A stretch of 64,000 nt of DNA from Nilaparvata lugens (GCF_014356525.2 NC_052508.1:40151113-40215112), one strand, 5' to 3'. Shown: positions 10,901 to 24,300, numbered from the stretch's first letter. A program made the numbers and translations. Notes: generated from the letters alone by a model not told the origin.

Positions 10901-13900
10901 TTCGATTTCTGTAATCTGAACAATGTTAATCTCTATTTAAATGCTCAATCATTCCCCTATGAAAATATTGTTTGTAATAAACATTTATTGTATCATATGT
11001 TCTCTGAATTCCAAAATGAATACTGTCCTTATAACAGCAGTACATCAATTGAGTATGAAACATTTGATGAATATGCACCATTGGTTGTTATAGACTGTAG
11101 TAAGCAAAATGAACTATTGAAATCTGGTGCAATAGACATAAAGTTGACATTGGAAACAACAAATAATTTCTCAGAAAAAACCAGTGCCTACTGTTTAATC
11201 CTCTATGATCATGAGTTTGAATATACACCACTGAGTGGAACAGTAAAAAGAGTATTATAAATCTTCTATAAAATAACGAAAACTAGACAATATTCAAATC
11301 AAAAGTATTATCTACAAATGTATCAATATTTTACCTTCAGCATCATCCCATTAATTTGTAGAATTGTTCTTGTCTTGATCTCCAACCATTTTCTTCAAAT
11401 TTAATTTTAAAGCATTTTATATTATTATTCAATTTATCAGCTTCTTTCAAAGCAAAATACTGACTGTGATGATATAGTGCTATCCATATGAGCTTAGATT
11501 TTTCATTAAAGTTGAATAATGTTCTTGGTCTGGGTAACCAAACCTACATTTTTTTCTGGGTGTACTCAACTACATCTACAATTTCTTTCTGGGTGTACTC
11601 ACCTAAACCTAAGATTTTTCACCTATATTTATTACATTTTTTCATACCATTCTTTAAAAGAGATTCCAGAAGAAAGTGAGAATTGTTGGATTAAGTTTGG
11701 ATCAGTCATATACTTCCATTCTTTTTCATTATTGAGATTGATGTTTGGTATAGCTAATGGTATACATTGTAAAAAATGGAAAAAATTCTGAATCAAATTT
11801 TTGATATCAACATTAATATCACTATTATTATCTTTATCATACAAATATCGACCAAATTTATCAACTCTCATGATCTATTTTTATAATAAATGTTTAATAC
11901 AACCTGAGGTGAGTTTTCAAGTAGTTCAGGTTAAAGGCAGAGGGTCAAGCCCCCCAGCCCCCCCCCCTGTGGGGGGGGGGGTTTAGTGCTGAGGTTTAAG
12001 AAAGGGTCTCAACATAAAAATATTATTGTGTGCTTGTTGCTCAGTTTCAGAGTTAGGATCCCTTGACAAATAATGGATTTACTGAAAAAAATTATTCTTG
12101 GTTTCAAGAAATTGGATCTACTTTTTCCATATTTTCTGTTCAATCTTGACAAATGGATTCACTGGAAAAAGTTATTCTTGGTTTCTTAGTTATTAGAGAG
12201 ATTGGATCTAGTTTTCCCATGAGATCCTTATTTTTTGTTCAATCTTGACAAATGGATTCATTATTAGATTTACTGGAAAAAGTTATTCTTGTAATTTTTT
12301 TTGTAAAATTAACGGTTTCTTAGTTATTCAAGAAATAAAAAAAACTGGATCTAGTTTTCCCATGAGATCCTTATTTTTTGTTCAATCTTGACAAATGGGG
12401 TGTCAATGGATTCGTAATTGGATTTACTGGAAAAAGTTATTCTTGTGATTTTTTGTAAAATTAACGGTTTCTTAGTTATTCAAGAAATAAAAAAAAGCTG
12501 GATCTAGTTTTTTTTTCCAAAAAAGTAGGAAATCTTCATTTGAGGTTCATTGTGAGATTAGGGGTATGGCTAGGTTAGGTTAGATCAGATTACATTGGGT
12601 TGGGCAAGGTTAGAACCAAGAATCAGATTTGAGCCAGATTTGAGCCAGCTTTGGGGCAGCTTTAAGCCAGCTTTGAGAAAGAACTCTCACTTTACCCCTA
12701 CTTACATAGTCTTCACATTGATATTTCGCACAATACATACCATGCAGATGCTCTCCTAACTTTTTAAAATTCCTTGGAGACCAAAATACGACCTTCTTAC
12801 TACTTTTGACAATTGAAAATAATTTCAAAATAATTCTGTGAAACTTTCTTGCTTTCACCACCCACTTATCTTTCAAAACAAAAAAGTTTTGAGCATGACG
12901 AAAATTTAATGTTTTCTGCTTGAAATGTATCGACATTCACGAACATAATCATTAATTAAAGAATTATTATGTATCGGATAAGAATCATCCAGACACCAAT
13001 AGAAAGGAGACATTCTCTCCTTTAATGTGATATAAAATTGTTACACATTACAATGCCCCATGATTCTGGGAGAAGTTATATTCAAAAGAAAAACAAATCT
13101 TCGCGATGTTATCAATTTTATCATAAAAGTTGAATTTCCTTCAATCCTTCAACCCTGAAACTTTTTTAGCACTACTAGGACAGGACTAGACTGGTATTAC
13201 ACAGTAATATTTCTATTATCTTAGTTGATCATATCATTATTACCATATTTGAACAGAGAGGAAAATACAAAATCTAATTTTTATCTCATTTCATTTGATC
13301 AACTACAACTATGATAATAGGAATATGATAATCATATATTATCATACCAGCCTCAGCACTACTACACACACACTGGCCCTACTGCTTGGGGGATGTGTTG
13401 ATTCCTCAACTCTGAAGTGAAACTAGGGGATGATCAGTGCAGTATTCGGTCCTGAAAAAACCGGTTTTTATTGTAACTGTTAACTTTCTCCTACTCACAC
13501 TGAGGCACAACTGGGGATGAAAAATGAATATTGACTCTCTCAAAAAATCGATTTTTTTGTGAAATTGATTTCTTTTTTTCGATAATCAATTTTTCAAGAA
13601 ATCGATTTTTAGAATAATTTTGCTATCCATAACACGTGCAAAACATGTTGACCAAGGGTATAATTGATTTTTCAAGAAATCGATTTAAAGAATGATTTTG
13701 CTATCCATAATACGTGCAAAACGTGTTGACCGAGGGTAGAAAATATGGCAGAGGGGGAAGAGCGGGTGTTTTGGCCTTAAGACGAAACCAGGTTTCCCCA
13801 TTCACGTTCAGTTCCGTCTCAAGAGCAATTTAAATTAATCTGTCTTGAGGCCGGGCCTCACTTGATTCCAGTGCGGCCGAAATCCGGCCTTTTTGTCTTG

Positions 13901-16900
13901 AGGCCACACCATACACGTTTCGATCGGCCTTAAGACCTGGAATGAAGAGTCCGGGCCTTAAGACCGATCGAAACGTGTATGGTAGTCCTTAGGCCGGTTA
14001 CAGAGCTCGACCGATGGTCTTCGTACGCTGTATAAAACGCATGGTACTGTGCGCATGCGTTCCGTCAGTCCTGCTCTGTACGGATACATGGAATATCTAT
14101 GGAAAAGACAAGCGCGACTGACGTACGCACTGACGGTCGGTCGAGCTCTGTAACCGGCCTAAACAGAAGTTGCTCGTTTAATAGTATATGATTGTAGCTA
14201 AAACAAGAAGAAAATAAATAATAAAACATATGAATAATTCAAACTATTGATGATAGTCGATTAGTTGTGCATTTTTACTGACGATTATTTCAAACTATGA
14301 GGCCAAGTTCCTCAAAAGCCTGTTTAATTTTAATAATTATTAAATTCCACGAGAACCAATAAAAAAGGTTTTTCTGAGAAGATAGCTTCTCTGATTGGTT
14401 TGCGTAACATTAAATCGGGATTGAAAGTACACAAAAAAAGTATGTTAAAAGTATGTTCGGGTGTGAGTGTAGTATTACTACCTCCGTAAACAAAGCCGTA
14501 GTGCATTCGTGTGACGTCAGAACAGGTAGGGCTCCTACACCAATAAAAATTCGTTGCTTGTGCTGACGTCACACGAATGCACTACGGCTTTGTTTACGGA
14601 GGTAGTGGTAGTATTCACACATTTTTTCAATGAACACGCATTTTTTGGGAAAGGTCGTTGAATAAGATCTAATAAGATGACAATGTCTTTGGTGCTCATT
14701 TTTTGAACCAGTCACATTTAGAAATTTCTCAAAACCAGCAATTTCCATCCCAACGTATCTTTCTTATTCCTTATGGTTCAGTGGCTTGAATAACAAAAGC
14801 AACTAGAAGGACCAATAAACTGTAGATACAGATTAGTACATTCTGTCTCTCCTGCCATGGTCTGTCTACTGGGTAAAAATTTCCATCTCTCCGAATTTCA
14901 TTAAGAAATAATATTACATCCTCATCTTATTTCTTTAAAGCCACTCATTGATCTTTTCTTCAAAGCCAATACCAAATAAAGATATTTTTAATTTTCTATT
15001 TTATTAAGAACATCTTGCCAAATTTTGCCTTCGTTTCAAAATTTGTCTGCATTTGCATGAGTGATATACAAAAGTCATATCAGCTCCAATCAAATTAATT
15101 TCTTAAGATGGGCTATAGTATTTACAGATTCTCTCCCTTGATCATTTTTTTGGAAAGATTAAACTATTGACAAATCGGGAACAATAATTTATTATTAGTA
15201 TTTTATCATTATTCATATACAGAGTGAGTCATATGTATGGGAACCCTTCAATAAGTTGGAGACTGTTGTAGATATAATACTGTAACTTTCAGGATAAGTT
15301 ATTGGTCAAATACTCTACCTTTCGACATATAACTGAATTTCAACCCCTCATGAGGGGGTGACTTAGGAGTTGTAGCTCGAATATTTTACATGTAAACACC
15401 CATTGTATGATACATCATTTTAAAGGCCTTTTTAAAACAAGAAAGATGTGAAAAACGACTCAATTATTAAGAAAGTGGCTGAGACTGCAGTAAATCTTCA
15501 TGGAATTCTCTCAGTGTTATGTGAAAAGTACTCAAGTGATGCAATAATTGATTTAGTTCCTGAAATCACGTCACTATTAAACAAATATGATGCATCTATC
15601 AAAACAAATAACAATTTGAAGAAATGTGTTACCGATATGACTAACGAAAATAAGTTGTTATTAAATTCTTTAGAATTAGAAAAAAAATAAAAGAAAACTT
15701 TACTTTGAAGAGTCATTACAGTGCGAAGAGATAGCGGAAGATGAAATAAAAATCCTAAAAAGTGGAATTGAAATGTTAAATAAAAGTAAGCTATCATTAA
15801 AGAAGGAGATAGATGATACGAATGCAATCATTAGTCTTCTAATATCCGACTGTGAGAAACTCTCTCACACAATTCAGCCGGATGATAATGATGGGATATT
15901 TGTTACACCTAAGTACACTACCAGACTGAAAAATCGTGCTCCTAATCCCTCAGTTCGAACTCAAAATAGATTCTCTGCATTGGAAGTAAGCGACTCACCA
16001 CCCCTACCTGCTGGGGACGTTAACCACAGACAAGTGCTGCCAACATGTCCACAAACGACTGCTAGGACTAGGTCGTTGAACGTACATTTGTATGCTGATA
16101 GCCAGGGCAGGGACGTCTACAAGCATTTCAATGCAAAGAATCATTATGTTCCTTGGTATGGTGAAACCTGGAGCTCGATTCGAGGAAGTAGTTGAAGAGA
16201 CCATTCAACCAAGTGCCAATGATATAGTCGTCTTCTTAGCTGGTACAAATGATATTACTCATCATGAAAGAAAGGAACTTCAAACCTCTCTCCGGAATAA
16301 ACTACGGGAGCTGCACAAATAACAGACAAGAAATGTGATTGTGTTTTCAGTGCCTCACAGACATGATCACCCAATCTGGTCAGCCATCAAAAAGAAATTC
16401 AGGAGGCTAATGAAGAAAACTTCAACTTATGTAAGCATTTTAGTAATGTAACATTTGTGAATATTAATAATATAGGTAGACGATTTCACACAGCAAATGG
16501 ACTACATCTAAAAAGGCTAAGAAAAAATATGTGTGTGATAAGATCATGGGTTTAGCCAATAAGATAGTTTGTGATCATGAAATAGTTCCCAAATCTATAC
16601 CTTTAGAGTCTACCTTCGAACCACAAACTGCAATGGACTCTTCAAATAATTTAAACTGCATGGCAGCAGTCAACACCTAACCAGCGTAGAAGTACAACAG
16701 ATGGATTTAACAATAAACAGGAGTGAATTAAACATTTTTTTTCTCATAAATATCTGCTCAATAAAATACAAGATAAACCGGAAAGAACAAATTTTGTTGA
16801 AGAAGGACACCAATCTTTTATGTATTAACGATCACTGGTTAAATTATGATGGAATATCACTTTATGTCCCAGGTGACTTTGTCCTAGCAGCCTCTTACTG

Positions 16901-18252
16901 CAGGACACCTCCACTCATACACGGAGGATCATCTATATTAGTCAGTACCTCTATCAAGTATAGTACACTGAATAAAAATTGTCCAAAACAACTGTATTAT
17001 GAGTCTATACAGGCCACCTGACTCTGATCTTCAGGACTTCATAACTAGATTGGAAGAAGTTTTAAACTATATAACTGAAAGACCCTACTCTTCCCTAATC
17101 TTCTATTGCAATCACTGGAGATTTCAATATAAACATTCTTGATGAGCATAGACCGGAGGTCCTCCAATTCATGGATGTAATGAGATCCTTCAGTTTATAT
17201 AATGTACACAGGAAACAGAATTCCGCAAAAAGCGTCTTTTCTCGGCTGTTAGACTAAATAATAAATAGGTTTCTATCTAATTACGACTGGTAGAATATTT
17301 TCAATGTCTGTGATACAAATACTGTTATAATCTATGTTTATAAATGTTTTAACGTTTTACCTGAATGTTCATTGTCCTTTAATTGACTATAAACTAAGGC
17401 CCAAATCTAGTCAAACAAATTGGTTCACGCCTGAACTGAAGCTATATGTAGAAAAAATATAAATAACTTTAAACAACACTATCATCAGCATGCACATCTA
17501 ACTGGACACAGAGATAATATAGTCACGCCATATATATTACATTAAGTAAATCATTAAGAAGCGCACAATCAGGATCCTGCAACAAAAAATCATTCAAACA
17601 ATATCATATTGGCTTAAGCAAAGTGCTTTTTACTCAAATGAAGAGTATATTAATCTTACTGGCATCAATAACTGGACTGGTAATGATTTGTAATCTTAAT
17701 TTGTAATATGTTTGACTGGGTCGTGTGTTGCGCCCTCACAAAGTGACAAAGCCTATTGTATAATATAAATGTACTTATTGGTCAAATTCTTATTCTATAT
17801 TCATTTTGGAAAAAATCGATAGCGGCTTGGATAAAAATTGAACAATAATTCACAAATTTTTGGATCCATTTTTCATTATAGTGATTTGTCCACAGGGAAC
17901 ATTTCTTGTTTTTTCACACTTTGGAAATAAATTGAATTTACAATATCCAATTTTCTGAATTTTTATTCGAGATGGACATCATATTATCGATAGATCCATA
18001 TCATATTATCATCACATCTCATAGACATTACCTGTCTTACAATTTCTTTTCATTCAAATGCTTCAGCAATAAATTTTAGCCAGATATTAGATAAAAACAA
18101 AACTTGCCAAATGATAAATATTGTAGTTTGTAACAATATTCATTGTTCCAATTGTGAATGATGAGGATTATGCGAATTATCATGAGAAGTCAGTCTGTTA
18201 TAACAACTTGTTTTGCTGCTTTGCTTTTCTGCATTGTGTTGTGTCGACTTTG

Positions 18253-18336
<84 letters not shown>

Positions 18337-21300
18337 TGTGTGTGGAAGTTATGGTACTAGGAAAATCAACGATTTTCCTGGAGCATCAGCTTAGTTCATG
18401 ACCCTATAAGGCAAGGAATTTGTGTCCGATTGATTATCAATCATGCCTTATTTGGTTAGGAATTTGGAAAATAGCTGTTGCTTGGTGGGAGAATGTATCT
18501 TAAATTATAGTTGTACCATTCCATTCTATTGGCGGAAATTCTAATGGATATTTTCAATAAAATAGTAACTGCCAATTACAGTTAACGTTGGTTAGGTTCC
18601 TATCTAGTGAGGCCGTTCCCAGCTGTCCATGGCAAGACAAGAGAAGTGAAGTGGATTCATTCAGCGTCTGTCCTTTGCTGCTAGCAGAACTGAATAATGT
18701 AGTCTCAGTATTTTGTGTTAATCATTGCTTATATAAGTCTTGAGCTTGTAAGCTGGCGTTTTTAGCCAGTTCAACACCAACTTTGCGTCAGAGCACAGTC
18801 TTACATTGGAGATACTTTTTCCAAATAGAGGTATAATAACTTTATACAACTTTGACAGTAGTAGAGCTCCACATAATTCCAATCTAGGAATAGTATGTGT
18901 TTTCACAGGAGCGACTCGTGTTTTTGACATAATGAAATTCATCGATATGAATTGATCACTTGATGCAATATGAATATAGCAGACAGCACTGTAACCCTTT
19001 TCAGATGCATCGGCAAATCCTATCAATGAGATATTGACATATGTAGTGTCAATATGATGAGGAATTTGAACATTTGAGAGAGTCAGCATTGTACTAGAAA
19101 TACGATTCCACTGACTAGTCAAGTCTTCATCAAGCGGCTCATCCCAATCAAGGTTGGACAGCCAGAGTAATTTCAAAAAATATTTGAATGAGAATATTAC
19201 ACGAGACAATAGTCCAAGCGGGTCGAACAATTTAGCTGTATATGATAGTATGGATCGTTTTGTTGGCAGTTCAGCGAACGGTGTAACAGTGTAAGTGAAA
19301 GCATCTGATGCAGGATTCCAACGAAAACCAAGAACTTTTATTTTTTGAGTCGTATCAGAAAATGTGAGAGGGTTTTCCAACATCTCGTCGGGAAATTCTT
19401 CAGTTACTTCTTGCATATTAGATGACCATTTTCTCAATAGGAGTTCTCCTTTAGACATAAGTTCATTCAGCTGTGATATGAGTAATTTCGCTTCACATAG
19501 GCTAGAGGCGCCAGATACAATATCATCAACTTAAGTGTGTTGGCGAATCGCATTGACAGCTAATGGAAATTCATTTTCATAATCATGGGCTAATTGGAGA
19601 AGTGTTCTTTGAGCTAGAAAGCTGCTTGACGTCATTCCATACGTGACTGTGTTGAGTTCAAATTCTATCAGCTCTTCTTGGGGTGAACTACGATAGAATA
19701 TGTGCTGAAATTTTCTATCTTCTTTTCTGATTGAAATTTGCCTGTACATCATTTTAATGTCGGATGTAATAGCTACTTTGTGAGTTCTAAAACTCATTAA
19801 TATGTGAGTAAGATCATGCTGTAATTTAGGCCCAACATGAAGTGATTCGTTCAGAACAGTTCCATTATTACAAGGCGCTGATGCATTAAAGACTACTCTC
19901 AATTTTGTTGTTGAACTGTCTTCTTTCTGAACACAGTGATGCGGGATAACATAATTAGATGAGTGTGAAGCTTTGGACATGTGTTCTAATTCCACGTACT
20001 GTCTAATGAAATCATGATATTGTTTATGAACATTTTCATTTGATGCTAATCTTTTCTCTAGTGAGGTATATTTCTTCATTGAGGAGGTGCGGTTGTCACC
20101 CAATGACACATCTTTAGTTTTGAAAGGCAATGCGACTTCATAGCGACCAGACGGCCACCGAGTGGTGGTTTCTGTGTAGAGATTTTCGCAATATGCATGA
20201 GAAGGATTCTTTTCAACTTCTACTGAAACCTCTTCAGTCTCCCAAAATTTTTCAATCAACTGGTTGATTGGTTCAACATAGGTGAGCAAGCTTGTAGCCT
20301 TATTGACACTTGAGACAGGTTCATTAGAATCAACTTTGCCAATGATAATATACCCAAATACTGTGCTCAATGCTCCAGGCGAATTGGGATATAATTTAGT
20401 AATTCCATGAGATTGAGCAGATAACGTTTGGAGAAAAGAGTCAGCTCCTAATAACAAGTCAACTTTATTAGAGATGTGAAACTTATCATCAGCCAGTTTC
20501 AAGTTTGAAAAATGTTCAAATACTTCAGGGTTCAATGAGACCATGGGTGGTTACATGTGATGACTGATAAGACAGTGGCTTTAGTACTCAATCTAAATTC
20601 TGGTTTGAGCCTCGAGGATATAGTGAGATGAACTTCACCATGAGTTTTAGTAGTTTTAGAGCCAATACCGATGAGTTCTCGATCAGTGTAGCTAGTCTTC
20701 AAATTCAATTTATTCACTAACTCCTTAGTGACAGCTGTTATCTGTGAGCCTAAATCTATTATGGCTCGGGCAATGTGAGGCCGATTGAAATGATCAAATA
20801 CTATGACATTAGCGGTACCCAACAGACAAGAGGATGTATCTGAGGTCGATAGGCTAGAAGTATTGCATACAGCACCAGATGTAGGAGCGCTATCCTTCTG
20901 AGAACGCACATTAGCAGGCTCAGATGAGCTAGAATACCTCTTTTCATTATGCAATAATGTATGATGCTTGGATGAGAAACAAGTTTTACATACACTTTAC
21001 ATATTTCTGAGAAATATCTATGATAACTTTCAATTCTTCTTACTGAAATTAGAGTCCTTTAAGCTTCTCATGATTCAATCTAAGATGTTTTCAATGTAAA
21101 GCAGACAGAGTAGGATTTTATCAAATTAGCTATATTAGAGATAATTTTCTAAATTTAGTGATTCTATTTTCGGTTTTCATGATACAACTTTATTTTGTTT
21201 AATTAACTGTTGAATTTAACTGTAAGAGGTGACAATATATTTGATATCTTCTCTCTATTTCGTTGGCTCTCTTGTCATTTCTGGATTCCCGTTCTCTAGC

Positions 21301-24300
21301 ACTAGGTATGTTTATCAAGCATCCCTTTTATTGAGTTATATTGTGTGTGCTTCTAAATTCCAAATTAACTTTCTAAATTCATAGCACGGCACAAGTTCAG
21401 CTAAATAATTATAACCCTCACTCATTTTATTTACTTGGCTACTACGACTTTGCTTTACAGTGATCAACTCCAATTTTAACATAAAATTCTTCATTCTCCA
21501 AAACATCTATGTTTTTTGGGTTTCTTTCCCATCGGCCAAGAGACCCACATCAAGAGACAAGCATCCATCCTTCCCATTTTCACTCACTCCATCTCTATCC
21601 CTGATAGCACAAAACTAGTTTATAATATTTTGATTTGTATTATAACAATGAATTAACACAATAGGTTTGTACTGAAGAGAGGAAGATTCTCAATAAGAAA
21701 TTATTTGATAAAATCATTTTTTAGTTATATACAACTATATTTTACATTAAATAGTTATTTGTATATCTAGAGTGAAAAGTACTGTTTTTCTCCCTGAGGG
21801 AAAAGTTTGAAGCCCGAGGCAAAGCCTCGGGCAACAATTTTCCTGAGGGAGAAAAAACATTTTTCACTTGTGATGTACACAACATTTTTCCTCCACCTAC
21901 ATTTCTATAAAAACTGCAAATAAAATAATTTTTAAAAACTTACGTGACCAGTAAAATGTGTTACAACATAACCTAAAAATTAAACACCTGGCTTGTATTC
22001 ACACAGTTCACTGCCCATGGTCTATAAAATACAGGTCATGACACTATTGTTGTTTGGAGCAGCCATTATGTGGGGTCTTCATGGCGGTGCATTTGAAATA
22101 TTCCAATCGGCTCATAACAAAATCATGCATTTTGCTTTTAAAAAACAATATTCAAGTTCAGATAATATGTAAATTCAGGTTTTAGATTTTTTAATATTAA
22201 GATTTAAATAATAAGTGGTTCAATAATGCATTTTCTTATTATTAAAAATTATTCTTATTCTTGCAACTTTTTATGATTCATAAGGCATTGGGACAAAAGG
22301 CTAACCTCAAAAAGAGTTTGAAGTTCTCAATCTAAAAATCAACAATTCAGTTCCTAGTTGGAATCTGAATATTATTATTCTGTGGGAAGAATTTATTTTA
22401 CAATTCAAAGCCAAACAATATTCCTTGAACAATATAACAAAATAACACATCATGTTGTTCAATCTATAATGATAACAGCTGATAAATTTGAAAATTGGTG
22501 AACTAGAACCCCATAAAATGACGATTTTGCAATGCATCACGGGATTGTGTCATGACCTGCATTTATAGACCTTGTCACCGCCGACAGCGCTATGCGCTAC
22601 CTGTCGGCAAAAGTTGGAACAACAATGGCCGACACGACTACAACACAACTATGATGAAGTTCCCGTTTCAAATTTGATTAGTTAATAGGGAATATTTGTT
22701 GGCTGGTATTATGAATAACATGGAATATCAAAAAAATATATTTTCCTCCACCTACTGTCTAAAGTACTTACTTTACTCCCTGGAACATAATACTATAGTG
22801 TCACTTTTTCGCTCTCGGTACTAAAAAACAGAAAAAATCCCTAGGGAGGAAAAGTAACTCCATTTAAATAACATGGGAAGCATCTCTATTTTAAAAACGT
22901 ACATTTGAAATAGGTTAGAAGGTCTAAGCTCAGATGAGGAAGCATTATAGAGTAGTCATTAAACCAACTACATTCAATACCTCAACCAGACATTTGATCA
23001 ATATATGAAATTTATGTTTGTATGCTAAAATTATTACAAACTTCACATCACTATACTAAAAAAATCTGGTCTGGTACACTCACACAACTTTCCTTGCTCA
23101 TATTTGAAACTACGATCAGACTTGGTATATGTGTATATATAATTGTTTTCAAAGTACTTTTTCTTTGTGTGAATAATTGTGAGATTCGATGATTTTCTTA
23201 GTCGTCATTTTTTTAAAGTCGTCAAAACAGCTGTTCTACAGATGAAATATCTCGACTATGTGTTCTTTTTATGAACTGCGCTACCTACCTACCTACCTCA
23301 TGCACGAGAAGGAGGTTACTAAGTCCATTTCCCAAGGATGGGGTGGACCCCCCATTGTTTTCCCAGAAAGGAGACTCATGCCAGTTGATAGAGCTGATAA
23401 ATAACTATACAGGGTATGAAAAAAATCGGTCAAGTTATTTTCGAGAAAACCGTGAAAAACATGGTTTTTTAGTCATTATCCGCCATTTTTCTCGAGAATA
23501 TTACGGAGCTCATGGAATTTTCCCAGAAATGAGACTCATGCCAGTTGATAGTGCTTATGAATATCTATCCATGGTATGAATTAGAAGAAAATCGTTGGAG
23601 CCGTTTTCGAGAAAACGGTGAAAGACATGGATTTTTAGTCATTATCCGCCATTTTTCTCAAGAATATTACGGAGCTCTTGAAATTTTCCCAGAAATGAGA
23701 CTCATGCCAGTTGATAGGGCTTATAAATAGCTATCCATGGTATAAATTCAAAGAAAATCGTTAGAGCCGTTTTCGAGAAAACCGTGAAAAACATGGATTT
23801 TTAGTCATTATTCGCCATTTTTCTCAAGAATATTACGGAGCTCCTGAGATTTTCTCAGAAATGAGACTCATGTCAGTTGATAGGACTTATAAATAGCTAT
23901 CCATGGTATAAATTTGAAGAAAATCGTTAGAGCCGTTTTCGAGAAAAACGTGAAAAACATGTTTTTTTTAGTAATTATCCGCCATTTTTTCCGCCATCTT
24001 GAATTGCATTTTATTGAATTTCTTATTGTCGGATCCTCATGGTATGAGGACCTTAAGTTTAAAATATCAAGTCAATCGGTTAATTAGGAATGGAGTTATC
24101 ATGTTCACAGACATTCACACATACACACACACATACACACACACAGACCAACACCCAAAAATAATTTTTATGGACTCAGGGGACCTTGAAACGTATAGAA
24201 AACATGAAATTAGGGTAGCTTTATTTTTTTTTTGGAAAGCAATACTTTCCTTACCTATAGTAATAGGGCAAGGAAAGTAAAAATGTATAATTTTTTTTAT

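Larger units (their letters stand above)
9237..12710. mobile_element. 3.47-kb element with ~0.8-kb TIRs and two convergent genes
   Basis: The arms 9237-10028 (792 bp) and 11896-12710 (815 bp) are near-identical inverted repeats. The outer ends read acta-c/t-...taagtaggggtaaagtgag and the inner ends ctcacctcaggttgtatt. The unique middle (10029-11895) carries a plus-strand capsid-like gene and a minus-strand gene, each starting 24 bp inside its arm. No polymerase, integrase or transposase is visible. No clear target-site duplication: the flanks (catcacca / cttcacat) do not match convincingly. High arm identity suggests recent activity or arm homogenisation. The element lies inside KIFBP intron 6. 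Confidence 0.85.
15217..17270 (+). mobile_element. Degenerate CR1-type LINE, 5' part
   Basis: After a leader (15217-15447) that starts with a mariner-type word tacagagtgagtcatatg, the plus strand carries a broken ORF1 (coiled coil then SGNH esterase) and a broken ORF2 endonuclease. The RT domain is not found. Similarity fades after about 17270. The order coiled coil / SGNH / APE endonuclease is that of CR1-group non-LTR retrotransposons. Confidence 0.75.
18718..20988 (-). mobile_element. BEL/Pao retrotransposon pol fragment
   Basis: The minus strand reads, in order, half a zinc knuckle (CKTCFSSKHHTLLH), aspartic protease, reverse transcriptase and Pao-type RNase H region. No integrase, gag or LTR is seen on either side. 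The fragment starts just after an in-frame stop near 20990 and breaks off at 18718, so it is truncated at both ends. It is antisense-free relative to KIFBP, sharing its transcription strand inside intron 6. Confidence 0.9.

Noticed and set aside
9951..11979. CRISPR-like or origin-like interpretation of the C/G runs and tandem units in the arms
   Set aside because: Eukaryotic context, degenerate units without constant spacers. Better described as subterminal repeats.
18600..21000. LTRs flanking the Pao fragment
   Set aside because: I found no direct repeats of suitable length on the two sides. The fragment is truncated.
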